Part shown: positions 22,983 through 30,897 of the stretch, piece after piece
Layout of the letters: the number at the start of each line of letters is the position of its first letter
Numbering within the stretch: the first letter of the stretch is position 1
Notes under the pieces: model-generated
What the model was told of the DNA's origin: nothing
Databases searched by the model: none
Seen by the model: the letters and a program-made list of their open reading frames with translations, nothing else
Position numbers and translations under genes: made by a program
Origin: Rhodospirillaceae bacterium TMED167
GTDB taxonomy: Bacteria > Pseudomonadota > Alphaproteobacteria > Rhodospirillales_A > UBA2165
Direction: 5' to 3'
Length of the DNA: 50,384 nt
NCBI GenBank assembly: GCA_002170915.1
Contig: NHHQ01000101.1
Location: 5,766-56,149, forward strand

Positions 22983-23531
22983 TTAGTGCAAATGCCCGTC
23001 GCAGGTACATTTCCCTTTCGTTTCACCGCTTCTCAATGCGTTGTATCGACGCCACAAAGCGGCTACCTTGCGCTCTGATAGCAGCTCCACCGGCATATAT
23101 CTGACTGATTCCTCACTCCCTGATTGGATCACGACGCGCACATACCCCCGCCTGCTCACCTTGTATTGCGAGCCGTACTGGGCCTCCAGGATCACTCGGT
23201 AGACAGAGAGCTGGATGATGTCCGACTTGAAAATACAGGTCGTGTCCCGCGTCTTGGTGTCCACTGGCACCAGAACCCCTTTAATGGTCTTGAAGACTTG
23301 ATCGACGCGGCCATGCAATGCCACAGGCTCGGTGGTTGAGATGTCCTGCTCGTTCAAGAAAAGCGTGGCCCCGCGCAGCTCGCGAGGCATGTTCTCGCTT
23401 TCCCACCAGCTTCTGATGGCGTTCATTTCACTGGACCGGAGGAGCTGAACCGATTTGCGCCATAGGTCGGCCTTAGCCACCAGCAATGGAGCTACCACCA
23501 GCGCCAGCACCCAAAGAATGGTTTCAGTCAT
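22983..23531 (-). CDS. Cas4-like PD-(D/E)XK nuclease, C-terminal-type half with N-terminal anchor, 182 aa
   Basis: An N-terminal hydrophobic segment (ILWVLALVVAPLLVA) precedes ALHGRVDQVFKTIKGVLVPVDTKTRD, which carries the aspartate and D-x-K of the PD-(D/E)XK site, then SDIIQLSVYRVILEAQYG, matching the QLxxY motif of Cas4/RecB-type nucleases. The C terminus GKCTCDGHLH could hold part of an iron-sulfur or zinc site. The usual N-terminal cysteine region of Cas4 is missing here and resembles the separate gene at 30011-30313. A strong GGAGGAG precedes ATG 23531. Confidence 0.75.
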   Translation of the reverse strand: MTETILWVLALVVAPLLVAKADLWRKSVQLLRSSEMNAIRSWWESENMPRELRGATLFLNEQDISTTEPVALHGRVDQVFKTIKGVLVPVDTKTRDTTCIFKSDIIQLSVYRVILEAQYGSQYKVSRRGYVRVVIQSGSEESVRYMPVELLSERKVAALWRRYNALRSGETKGKCTCDGHLH

Positions 23532-23555
23532 CGTGTCTCCTCCTGCCTCAACTAC

Positions 23556-24074
23556 CTACTCGCGGAACCACTCTGGATGATTGCTCTCATCCATGTGCTT
23601 CACCTGGTCAGTCTTCTCCAGCACGGTATCGACACTCAGGACAGGTTCAGGCACTCGGACCATGAAGGGACGAACGGATGCCGCCTGCCTGCCGCCGTAA
23701 ATGTTGATGAATGCGTGGAATCGCTCATGGTGGGCACGAACCCTTTCCCACTGCTGGAATATCTGGGTGCCCTTGATGTAGCCACCGAGCACCACCCCCA
23801 ACAACTCCTGCTCTTTGTTGGTCGCGGTCTTGTCATAGACCTTCAGCATCAGCTCGCCCAGGGCACCCCCCAGTGTCAGGGGGTCGGCTTCAGGCTTCAT
23901 TTCCTCCAGGTGCGAAGTCCGGATGGTGAAGACCTGGATGTGGCCGGTGCGATAGTCGCGGATGTAGAACAGGTGGCAATCAAAAGGGTTGGAGTGGTTG
24001 AACTGGTCCACACTCCAGTCAGCGGAGGTAAAGTGTGCGCTCGATACATCCTTGTCGAAGTCAAACTCGGACAT
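23556..24074 (-). CDS. Hypothetical protein, 172 aa
   Basis: A soluble acidic protein (MSEFDFDKDVSSAHFTSADWSVDQF) with histidines in HLFYIRDYRTGHIQVFTIRTSHLEEM. It overlaps the upstream gene by 14 bases, indicating coupling. A TTTCACATGTGAAA palindrome lies 31 bases before its start. No family recognised. Confidence 0.6.
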   Translation of the reverse strand: MSEFDFDKDVSSAHFTSADWSVDQFNHSNPFDCHLFYIRDYRTGHIQVFTIRTSHLEEMKPEADPLTLGGALGELMLKVYDKTATNKEQELLGVVLGGYIKGTQIFQQWERVRAHHERFHAFINIYGGRQAASVRPFMVRVPEPVLSVDTVLEKTDQVKHMDESNHPEWFRE

Positions 24075-24513
24075 TCGGGTTCTCCTCTACGAATTCGCGT
24101 GAAACTTTCACATGTGAAAGACGACCTTCGGTCATCATGTCCAGGACACGATGATTGATAGTGCTACTGCGGTCCCGATATTCACCGTGAAACCGGAAGG
24201 TCTTGTTGGAGGCTGGGTGGAACACGCCGTGGGGCACTCTGTCTTCATCGCCCAGCCACATACGCAGCCTGAAGTCCACGATCCAACCATCAGCCAGCTC
24301 AACCCAAACGTGCGGGGCCACGCAGTTGCCCGTGTCAGCGTCCTTCACAAATCCCATTGCGCAACGGTGCTTGATACCCGCCTGATGCAGCACGAAGCTC
24401 ACAGCATGGGTGAGCCCGTCACATTCGAGTGGGGAGTCATCCAGAGCCGCCAGCAGCATCCCCAGCTCTTCGTGCCAAGGAGACGTTTCACTCTCCAGAC
24501 AAGCCGTTGTCAT
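24061..24513 (-). CDS. Possible transglutaminase/papain-like fold protein, 150 aa
   Basis: ATG 24513 (MTTACLESETSPWHEELG) has an AAGGAA site and avoids overlap with the upstream gene. The segment LTHAVSFVLHQAGIKHRCAMGFVKDADTGNCVAPHVWVELADGWIVDFRLRMWLG has the HxWVEL...DGWIVDF pattern of transglutaminase-like cysteine proteins. A matching nucleophilic cysteine is uncertain (HRCAMG or DSPLECDG). An enzymatic role is therefore tentative. The C-terminal codons LSHVK coincide with an operator palindrome. Confidence 0.55.
   Translation of the reverse strand: MTTACLESETSPWHEELGMLLAALDDSPLECDGLTHAVSFVLHQAGIKHRCAMGFVKDADTGNCVAPHVWVELADGWIVDFRLRMWLGDEDRVPHGVFHPASNKTFRFHGEYRDRSSTINHRVLDMMTEGRLSHVKVSREFVEENPNVRV
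24105..24120. promoter_or_regulatory. Palindromic operator, copy 7, inside a coding end
   Basis: CTTTCACATGTGAAAG is in the 3' part of the 150-aa gene and 31 bases upstream of the gene starting at 24074. Confidence 0.7.
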
Positions 24514-24521
24514 GATTTCCT

Positions 24522-24932
24522 TCACGCCGCCCCCTTTCCGTGCTGTGTTGCCGACTCGGGTTTCAGGTTCGGTTCCAGCCATTGCGGCCACTGTGCGCAG
24601 GACTGAGCCAGGTCACGCTCTGTGAGAGATTTCTGGAAGCTCTTAATCCTCCGCGACTCCGCAGGCCAGTATTCACTTTCCAGCATGTGGGACGCAGGCT
24701 TCAGCCAGGTATACAACTGCTCAGCGTTGCGGAAGGTCATTCCTCCGCTGTAGCCAAGCGTGTGAGTTAGCTTCACCCCAATCATGTGGAGTCGGTCCCT
24801 CGGGCTGTATTTCTCCAGGAGGGTGATCAGTGGCGAGCGCGGCACCACCAGCTTGGGTACTTCCCCAGTCATTAGGTGCCGCATTGTGGCCTTCGGGCAG
24901 CGAGTGATAGCGCGAACTTGTTTTGGGTGCAT
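24522..24932 (-). CDS. Hypothetical protein, 136 aa
   Basis: A basic soluble protein (MHPKQVRAITRCPKATMRHLMTGEVPKL) that could bind nucleic acid from its charge, but with no recognised motif. An AAGGAAG site precedes ATG 24932. It is the first gene of the long minus-strand block and is divergent from the PP-loop gene. Confidence 0.6.
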   Translation of the reverse strand: MHPKQVRAITRCPKATMRHLMTGEVPKLVVPRSPLITLLEKYSPRDRLHMIGVKLTHTLGYSGGMTFRNAEQLYTWLKPASHMLESEYWPAESRRIKSFQKSLTERDLAQSCAQWPQWLEPNLKPESATQHGKGAA

Positions 24933-25179
24933 CCGTTTATCTTCCTTCGTCTAGGGACTCCTAAAGCCACCTTTCGAGACCCGCTACTTTATTTCGCGGC
25001 CAACCCCCTCTTTCTCGGGAGGCTTTTTAGAGCCCCTTTGGATGCTTTGCACGGTGGTTCCGCTTGCTCCTCGGTAGCGCCTTAGTCTCTTAAAGCTGTT
25101 TTTCGAGCCCCTCTTGATTACTTATCATTACCGTATTATATTTTGATACTGTAATAAAGCAAGTTTTTTTGAGGTGTTC
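24933..25179. promoter_or_regulatory. Divergent intergenic region with GAGCCCCT repeats and a plus-strand promoter
   Basis: The region holds a plus-strand promoter: TTGATT (25114-25119), 17 bases, TATATT (25137-25142). The spacer carries TATCATTACCG, and the sequence after the -10 is TTTGATACTGTAAT. The more distal half contains the near-repeats TTTTTAGAGCCCCTTTGG (about 25024-25041) and TTTTTCGAGCCCCTCTTG (25100-25117). A related TTTTGGAGCCCTT lies upstream of parM near 31336. The minus-strand promoter is not obvious. Confidence 0.5.
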
Positions 25180-25290
25180 ATGAAGGAGTTGCCGAAGGCG
25201 TTAAGAGCGAGTCTGACCAGGTTGGATGGTTGTGCCTGTTTTGGATGTGTGTCCGTTCGGTACAGAGTGTCGGCTGGGGTGTTTTCGTGA
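25180..25290 (+). CDS. Leader peptide, 36 aa, coupled to the PP-loop gene
   Basis: GAGGTG lies 5 bases upstream of ATG 25180. The peptide begins MKELPKALRASLTRLDGCA and contains CACFGC. Its TGA stop overlaps the GTG start of the downstream enzyme (GTGA at 25287-25290), so translation of the enzyme is likely coupled to this peptide. It could be a sensing leader or a small Cys-rich partner. Confidence 0.5.
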   Translation: MKELPKALRASLTRLDGCACFGCVSVRYRVSAGVFS

Positions 25291-26240
25291 GCGGCCCTAA
25301 GCTCACGGTTCTCTCTTTTGGTGCGGGGCAGGACAGTTCGGCGCTTCTTGAGATGTACCTAGATGACAAAGTGTTCCGTGATCGGTATGCACCGAACGAT
25401 TTTCTGGTGCTGATGAGTGATACCGGTGATGAGTTCGACGCTACCTACAAGCATGTTCGGTCAGTACAAACAAGGTGCGCTGAAGCAGGGGTGGAGTTCG
25501 TGTTTCTCACCTCTGACATGGGGTATCACTCGCCCAACTGGAAGTCCCTTCGTCACTTCTACAGGACGCACGACGCCATAGGCTCAAAAGCCTATCCGAA
25601 GACTTGCACTGACCAGTTGAAGCTACAGCCGATCTATCGCTTCCTGGAGCATTGGGTCAGCAAGCGCTATGGCGTGTCGCACGGTCGTAAGCGAGGGCTT
25701 AGAGAGTTTGCTGCCCTGCATGGCAGGATCCACATGATTCTTGGTATCGCCAAAGGTGAGGAGCGCCGGGTGTCGGACCCGGAGAAGAATCCTCGAAGAT
25801 GGTTCCGAGAGTCCATACTTCCTGTCTACCCGCTGTTGGACCTTGGAATGGATCGAGCAGCTTGCCAGCAATACCTCCATAGCAAAGGGCTGTATGTCAT
25901 CCCGTCGAATTGCAAAGCCTGCCCGTTCTTGTCGCTGGAAGAACTGGAGTACCTTCGTCGGTTCTGTCCAGACGACTTGAATGACTGGGTAGAGCTGGAA
26001 GCTGCGAAGCTGGAGAAGCATCGGGACAAATCGTCCATCCTGGTTACTGATGCGAACGGTCGCCCGAAGAGAAACAAGCATGGGCAGATCGTAACTGTGA
26101 ACCGAAACTACGGAGTGTTCGGTGTTACACCTCTGCCAGTGAAAATCCAACAGGCAGCCGAAAAGTTCCGCAATTGGTCTGATGAGCAAATTGCAGAGTA
26201 CCGATATTCGCACGGGCACTGTGTTGGCACGGCGTATTGA
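25287..26240 (+). CDS. PP-loop ATPase of the PAPS-reductase family
   Basis: The N terminus reads LTVLSFGAGQDSSALL, the SGGxDS-type PP-loop that binds ATP for adenylation. Later segments SKAYPKTCTDQLKLQPIYRFLE, LPVYPLLDLGMDRAACQQYLHSKG and VIPSNCKACPFLSLEELEYLRR fit PAPS-reductase-like proteins, with CxxC and an isolated cysteine that may hold a metal or a sulfur. Such proteins include QueC-like, DndC-like and phage enzymes. GTG 25287 is preferred over upstream starts that overlap the leader peptide. The neighbour is a nuclease, which suggests nucleotide modification or defence; substrate unknown. Confidence 0.85.
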   Translation: MSGPKLTVLSFGAGQDSSALLEMYLDDKVFRDRYAPNDFLVLMSDTGDEFDATYKHVRSVQTRCAEAGVEFVFLTSDMGYHSPNWKSLRHFYRTHDAIGSKAYPKTCTDQLKLQPIYRFLEHWVSKRYGVSHGRKRGLREFAALHGRIHMILGIAKGEERRVSDPEKNPRRWFRESILPVYPLLDLGMDRAACQQYLHSKGLYVIPSNCKACPFLSLEELEYLRRFCPDDLNDWVELEAAKLEKHRDKSSILVTDANGRPKRNKHGQIVTVNRNYGVFGVTPLPVKIQQAAEKFRNWSDEQIAEYRYSHGHCVGTAY

Positions 26241-26494
26241 GGAATGTACTGGAGGGGCAAACTCTGTTTTCTCCAGGAGGGGTCAAATGTCTCTTTGGAA
26301 CTTGGTCATGCCCTCCACGTACTTATCTGATTTGGGAAATTGGGGGTCGCTTCCACAGCTTTGCTGGTGAAATTCTTGGAGAAAACGACTCGTTGTCCGC
26401 TATTGATTTGGATAATCCTGAATTCTCAGTCATGGGGGGATGTTGTCCAGATTTAGTGGAAGTGAGGGGGGGTGATTGTTCTGAGGGGGCATAG
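26237..26494 (+). CDS. Doubtful small protein or gene remnant, 85 aa
   Basis: A TTG start would overlap the stop of the PP-loop gene, and the frame ends directly before the exonuclease start. The C-terminal part (SFAGEILGENDSLSAIDLDNPEFSVMGGCC) looks protein-like, while the N-terminal part does not. A GGAGGGG site at about 26276 serves another frame of only 27 codons (ATG 26287). The region may be a decayed gene. Confidence 0.3.
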   Translation: MRNVLEGQTLFSPGGVKCLFGTWSCPPRTYLIWEIGGRFHSFAGEILGENDSLSAIDLDNPEFSVMGGCCPDLVEVRGGDCSEGA

Positions 26495-27263
26495 ATGGGA
26501 AATAGGCGAATTCACCTGCGGCCAAGTGAGGCTGCTGAGCAAGGATGGCTCAACAAGGGGCAGTTGAAGGCAATAGGGCTGATGCCTGGAGACGAAACGC
26601 CTGTTGCCGGGACTGTATGGCAAGGCCAGGGTTGGTACGCGGTCTTCGACCCTGAAACCTGCGTTCCGTGGCAGCGCCTTCCTGGACCTGCTCAAAAGCG
26701 ACGGATGGAATGTGCGGAGAGGGCAAAGAACCTGTTGGCCGGTGATCCGGTTATCTTGGACCTCGAAACCACGGGGCTGGGGCCTTCGGCAGAGATTGTC
26801 GAGATTGGTGCTGTCGATGCAAACGGGCGTGTGCTTATGGAGTCTCTAGTTTGTCCCGTGGGTGCAATTGAGCTAGAGGCTACAGAGGTTCACGGCCTTT
26901 CTTTGGAGGATGTTCGGACGGCACCAACTTGGAGTGAGCTTGCTTCGGATTTTGCATCGCTCATTCAGGATAGTCCTGTCGTGGCATATAACGTAGCGTT
27001 CGAGTTACGGATCCTGAAGCAGACTGCATCCCTGGCAGGTGTCGAATCACCAGTCGTTGGCAGCTCTGAATGTGTGATGGACCTGTTTTTCGCGCTGGAA
27101 TGGCGAGCAGAGGCCATCAGGAGGCTTTCAGTGGATCTCGTTGGCCGATGCCGCTGCAATGTGCCGTGTTCGTTCAGAGCGGCCTCACAGAGCCCTCTCT
27201 GACTGCCTGGATACTCTAGGGGTTCTGAAGTACATGGCAAAGCGACCACGCGGGCACAGATGA
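26495..27263 (+). pseudogene. DEDDh (DnaQ-like) 3'-5' exonuclease with a late frameshift
   Basis: The frame from ATG 26495 has a 75-residue N-terminal region, then VILDLETTGLGPSAEIVEIGAV (Exo I, D and E), VCPVGAIELEATEVHGLSLEDV and VVAYNVAFELRILKQTA (Exo II with D replaced by the VAFE pattern). After about 27085 the original frame degenerates and ends at 27202. The +1 frame reads WISLADAAAMC, then RPHRALSDCLDTLGVLKYMAKRPRGHR to a stop at 27263. That contains HRALSDC, the Exo III motif expected of the family. One extra base between about 27085 and 27115 would explain it: a mutation, a sequencing error or, less likely, programmed frameshifting. Confidence 0.8.
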
Positions 27264-27466
27264 TCGCGCATAAAGGCCCTGTAGTGGTCTCTGGTGGCGA
27301 TTCCGGCTTCACCTGTCCCTTGGGGCTCCTGATTCCCGTAGTGGCTAATGTGAGGCGTTTGAGTGCGTTTTGGCTCAAAGGATCACATGTTGATCGCTTC
27401 TGATTACAGGAATGGTATTAAATGTACTGAAATAACAAATGTTGATCTTGGCTTATAGGGGGCGGT

Positions 27467-27910
27467 GTGGAGATTGTTGCTTTGGTTTTGATGGGGGGGA
27501 TGATTTCAACTGTTCTGGTGAGACGGTCCTCAAGGAGAGGTATGGGGATTGAGCTTACCTGGTCTCAGGCTGTACGAGTGGTGGCATCCCGAGGCATTGC
27601 TGCTGTGACCGCAGGTTTCATTCTGGGAAAGCTGATCGGAATGGGTTTGTCGTCAGGTTGGTTGGACTTTTCTCTGCTGAAGGAGCGGTTCTACGTATTG
27701 ATCCCGCTGGTGATGGTCTGTGGCATGGCTTCCCTGCTCGCTTTTCAGAAGCTGGCTCAGGTCTTCTCAGGTAAGAAGATCGACATCTGGACAACGATGA
27801 AGACGGCTTTCATTGAAGGTTGTTACTACGTGGCGTTCGTGACGATCCTCTCGATCCTGATGCTGATCTTGTTCGCGCTGGTGGAGTTCTGGCCTCGCCT
27901 CACATCATAG
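27467..27910 (+). CDS. Membrane protein, 147 aa
   Basis: The start is GTG 27467. Four hydrophobic segments are visible (VALVLMGGMISTVLV, GIAAVTAGFILGKLIGMGL, FYVLIPLVMVCGMASLLAF, YYVAFVTILSILMLILFALV). It is the last plus-strand gene before the replication origin. No family recognised. A membrane partner of the upstream PP-loop/exonuclease pair is possible but unsupported beyond position. Confidence 0.65.
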   Translation: MEIVALVLMGGMISTVLVRRSSRRGMGIELTWSQAVRVVASRGIAAVTAGFILGKLIGMGLSSGWLDFSLLKERFYVLIPLVMVCGMASLLAFQKLAQVFSGKKIDIWTTMKTAFIEGCYYVAFVTILSILMLILFALVEFWPRLTS

Positions 27911-27939
27911 CTGGTGAATTTCTGTTCGCTTTCTCGTGC

Positions 27940-28775
27940 GGCCAAAGGATAAATAAATAAATTCTTTTTATTTGTATAGGACTAAAAAAGGGCTAAATAA
28001 GGGTTAGGCCCCTTCCGATCAGCCTCAAGCCTTTGTTCTTCCTGCTCTTTTTGATATGTACCGATGCGCCAAACCTACCGAAACCGAAGAAGCCGTCCTA
28101 TCGGAACCGAAGCAGCAATCCTATATACCCGAAAAGTTGTCCTGATCTTATCCACAGATTTTCCTTTTTTATCCACGATTTAGCGCCGCTTTTCGTCAAC
28201 CGACGCACTAAACCTATAGACGATTCTTACCCGATCTGGGAACCGATGCAGCGAACCTACAGAGTTTGTGCTGACGGTGCGATCATTATCCACAAACCGA
28301 AGCGCTCAACCTATATGTTTTTCGGGTGTTTTTTGACCGATGCACCATACCTACATAAACCGATGCAGCGAACCTACAGATGATTTTCCCGCTTTCCCCA
28401 GGGTTACTCACCGGTTTTGTGAGTAACTATTGAGCACTAACTGATCTCTTTAGCTCATATTGTGAACCTATAACTGCTTGTTCTGATGCGTCAACCTTTG
28501 TCCACCTGTGTCAACCTCGCAAAACCGATGCACGTAACCTACAGTTAAGTATCAATCACTTAGACGCCTTTTTGTGCCCTTGCCGCGAATTCCGAGGGCT
28601 GACACCGCTTTCCTCCTGCGTTCTACGGGCACTTCAAGAAGGCTTTGGCAAAACCGATGCACTGGACCTACATACTCAGGCTTGCTTTGCTCGGCCCATC
28701 TTTTGCGAATACCCTTTTTTATCAGTGGCTTACGTTGTTTGATACAGGAAACCGATGCAATGAACCTATATATTG
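27940..28775. other. Probable origin of vegetative replication (oriV)
   Basis: This gene-free stretch holds an AT-rich segment (about 27948-28005), three DnaA boxes, TTATCCACA (28148-28156), TTATCCACG (28169-28177) and TTATCCACA (28286-28294), and ten 20-bp iterons. A perfect 8-bp inverted repeat GTTACTCA/TGAGTAAC with a 9-base loop lies at 28403-28427. The initiator gene ends at 28930 and reads toward the array. Confidence 0.88.
28061..28771 (+). repeat. Iteron array: ten copies of CCGATGC-N6-CCTAYA-type repeats
   Basis: Copies start at 28061, 28107, 28200, 28243, 28297, 28337, 28360, 28525, 28654 and 28752, all in the same orientation. The consensus is CCGATGCANNNAACCTAYAK; CCGA(T/A/C)GC and CCTA are nearly invariant. 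Degenerate copies occur near 28454 and 28483. Spacing is irregular, with the last three copies 98-165 bases apart. They are expected to be binding sites of the initiator encoded at 28930-30000. Confidence 0.9.
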
Positions 28776-28929
28776 TTGCTTAGTTTTCAGGCACTTGCGG
28801 CGTTTTGCGGGCTTTTTCTGGGAAGCAGAGCGTCAGAATGCCGACTGGTTGCACTGGTTTCGGCAGGCGCTGGGCTTTGGGTGACGCTCGAATGGCGGGA
28901 GGGTCCAGAGGAGGGCGGCTGCCTCCTCT

Positions 28930-30000
28930 CTATGACTTGTCGTGGATGTCTTTGAACTCGATGTCGTTCCGGAGGGCTCGTGTCTTCAGTGCGTTCTTGC
29001 GCTGGTTCGCTCGAATCACCTCCTTAACGAAATCCGGGTGCGGGAAAATGGTGTACCGTGCGTCTATAACCTTCTGCTTACCCTTGAGCACCTTCTCTTC
29101 ATCGTAGCGAGAGATGACCTTATGCTTCTTGAGGGTGTCCAGGGCGCTTCGCATGGCTCGCAGATTCTCGCCCATCTTGCCGGTGAGGCCCCTTGGACTT
29201 TGTTCCAGGAAGGCTACGAGATTGGGCTGGTACGGATGACTTTCGCTGGCCTGCGTCCAGTATTGAGCCATGCGCTTGTAGAAGAACCTGGCGAGAGGGG
29301 AGCGAATGTCCATGCCTATCTGGTAATTGTACTGACGAAACGTCAGGTTCATGATCGACTCGTTCACCAGAGGGTTGAACTGAACGTAGCACTTTGCTGA
29401 ACGCCCCTTTTTCTCCAGGTCTTTTCTCGTGGTGAGACCCAGAAGGCCGAACAAGCTGGAGTTCATCACCGATTCGCCGTCCTCGGAGTAGCACTCCATT
29501 ATCGCGCCCCGGCACACGAACAGAGCTTCTTTGACTTCATCGAGGCTGTAGGTGTGTCCCATTCTCTCAAGCTCTTTCATCAGCTCGTAAAGCGTGAAGC
29601 TGACTCCCGCCTTGTCCTTTACGTAGACGCCTTGTCCGTTCACGGCAATCTTCCGGAGCGCGTCTTCTACTAACTCCTCGCGCTGTCCCGCGTAGATGAG
29701 GACGGTCTTATCGCCTTTCTCAATGATTGCGGGCTTGAGTTTCACCGTGAGCTTGCGGCCTCGTATGGTGCAGGAACGCACGATGCTCGCGGCTTTCAGA
29801 TCTTCGTGCTCTCGCGTCTTACCCCAGACGTACTTTGGTATAGCATCGTAGATGTCTACGGTGTTCGAGTAGTCAGGCTGTTGCTTGGTGGGCAGATCGA
29901 GGACAGAGAACATGTCCATCTGCTCGCTTTGCTGAATGTTGGCTTCCACGTACTGATCTCTGTCCCCGGTTTGTCCTGTTGTGTCATTGTCTTTCGTCAT
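28930..30000 (-). CDS. Plasmid replication initiator (RPA/PF10134-type)
   Basis: The sequence includes DIYDAIPKYVWGKTRE, YAGQREELVEDALRKIAVNGQGV, FTLYELMKELERMGHTYSLDEVKEALFVCRGAIME, VQFNPLVNESIMNLTFRQYNYQIGMDIRSPLARFFYKRM and TGKMGENLRAMRSALDTLKKHKV. This is the conserved order of the RPA family of initiators, which carry winged-helix DNA-binding domains and act on iterons. AGGAAC precedes ATG 30000. Family assignment is from memory of these motifs. Confidence 0.88.
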   Translation of the reverse strand: MTKDNDTTGQTGDRDQYVEANIQQSEQMDMFSVLDLPTKQQPDYSNTVDIYDAIPKYVWGKTREHEDLKAASIVRSCTIRGRKLTVKLKPAIIEKGDKTVLIYAGQREELVEDALRKIAVNGQGVYVKDKAGVSFTLYELMKELERMGHTYSLDEVKEALFVCRGAIMECYSEDGESVMNSSLFGLLGLTTRKDLEKKGRSAKCYVQFNPLVNESIMNLTFRQYNYQIGMDIRSPLARFFYKRMAQYWTQASESHPYQPNLVAFLEQSPRGLTGKMGENLRAMRSALDTLKKHKVISRYDEEKVLKGKQKVIDARYTIFPHPDFVKEVIRANQRKNALKTRALRNDIEFKDIHDKS

Positions 30001-30010
30001 AACTCTGTTC

Positions 30011-30313
30011 CTATGTTGCCACTGCGGCCATCAGGGTCAAAAGACCTGCTGCGACAGCGAGTGCCAGAACAAGGTTGGGGAGGATTGTTCTGTGGTTACA
30101 GTCTTGAGACGTGAATAGTTGTGCTTCACGCTCGAACCGGTCATGCGCCGCATCCCCTCGGTCTATTGCTGCCTGGTTCTTCTTGTTAGCGCCAAAACCT
30201 ATCACACCTGGCGCTTTCTTGCGCCATGAAGGCTTTCGAGAAGCCTTGCGCGGGGTGACCATGGCTTCGCATTTTCCGAGCTTCGCCAGCTCGGTGGCGG
30301 ATACTGATGTCAT
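30011..30313 (-). CDS. Cas4-like N-terminal-type fragment with C-terminal membrane anchor, 100 aa
   Basis: The N terminus SVSATELAKLGKCEAMV and the segment AAIDRGDAAHDRFEREA resemble the N-terminal region of Cas4/RecB-like nucleases (SATxLxxLxxCE then a G-x-x-x-H-x-RFE helix). The protein then ends in the hydrophobic segment ILPNLVLALAVAAGLLTLMAAVAT. It lacks the PD-(D/E)XK core, which is found with an N-terminal anchor at 22983-23531. AGGAG precedes ATG 30313; it overlaps mobI by 4 bases. Confidence 0.65.
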   Translation of the reverse strand: MTSVSATELAKLGKCEAMVTPRKASRKPSWRKKAPGVIGFGANKKNQAAIDRGDAAHDRFEREAQLFTSQDCNHRTILPNLVLALAVAAGLLTLMAAVAT

Positions 30314-30897
30314 TCTGGTTTCTCCTGTTCATTCCCGCCTGGCTTGGCTTCGGTGTCTGTACTGTTGTTGCCGGGAAAGCACTCGTTCAGCAACTGCTCA
30401 TAGTCCCGGAGGTTCTTTCTCATGGAGGACAGTATTGCCGCTCGCCTCCGCAGAAGCTCGTACCGGTCCTCAACCTCCTTGATGGCGTCGCGAGCCCACT
30501 TGGGCTCCTTCTTGAACAGGGAGTCGCTATACCGATACCCCTTGCCCTTCTTCAGATGCGTTGAGAAGACCTGCTTCCCTGCGCCTTGATCTGGTCGGGT
30601 TCTGTTGCGGAACCACTCCATCTGGAGCGACCCGTTCAAGATCCGGACACGAGTGCCCACAAAGCTAAGCTCCTCTGCTACACCTTCCTCTCTGGCTGAC
30701 TCATTGCCCTCCCAGTAGTAGTCGGCCTGCTTTCTTGCATCGACTGCGGATACCAGTAGCTCATGCTCCAACAATGTTCTAGCGGTACGGATGAACTCGC
30801 GTGATTCCTCTTCGAGCATCGGTTCCGTAAAGACAAACCGCTCATCTTCAGCATCCCGCTTGAGCATTTGTCGTAGTTCTTCATCTGTTCTGCCCAC
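30310..30897 (-). CDS. MobI-like conjugative mobilisation protein, 195 aa
   Basis: The central part FVGTRVRILNGSLQMEWFRNRTRPDQGAGKQVFSTHLKKGKGYRYSDSLFKKEPKWARDAIKEVEDRYELLRRRAAIL resembles MobI of IncA/C plasmids and SXT/R391 elements as I recall it. There MobI is needed for transfer and is encoded next to oriT. The start is GTG 30897 after a G-rich ribosome site. The family call is from memory and not searched. The 469-base gap upstream is therefore a candidate oriT. Confidence 0.65.
   Translation of the reverse strand: MGRTDEELRQMLKRDAEDERFVFTEPMLEEESREFIRTARTLLEHELLVSAVDARKQADYYWEGNESAREEGVAEELSFVGTRVRILNGSLQMEWFRNRTRPDQGAGKQVFSTHLKKGKGYRYSDSLFKKEPKWARDAIKEVEDRYELLRRRAAILSSMRKNLRDYEQLLNECFPGNNSTDTEAKPGGNEQEKPE

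Noticed and set aside
28061..28771. CRISPR array
   Set aside because: The repeats are short, irregularly spaced and lie beside a replication initiator with DnaA boxes; no cas operon is present. They are iterons.
28033..28884. Plus-strand open frames across the origin region
   Set aside because: They run through the iterons and DnaA boxes and lack ribosome sites; the repeats explain the composition.
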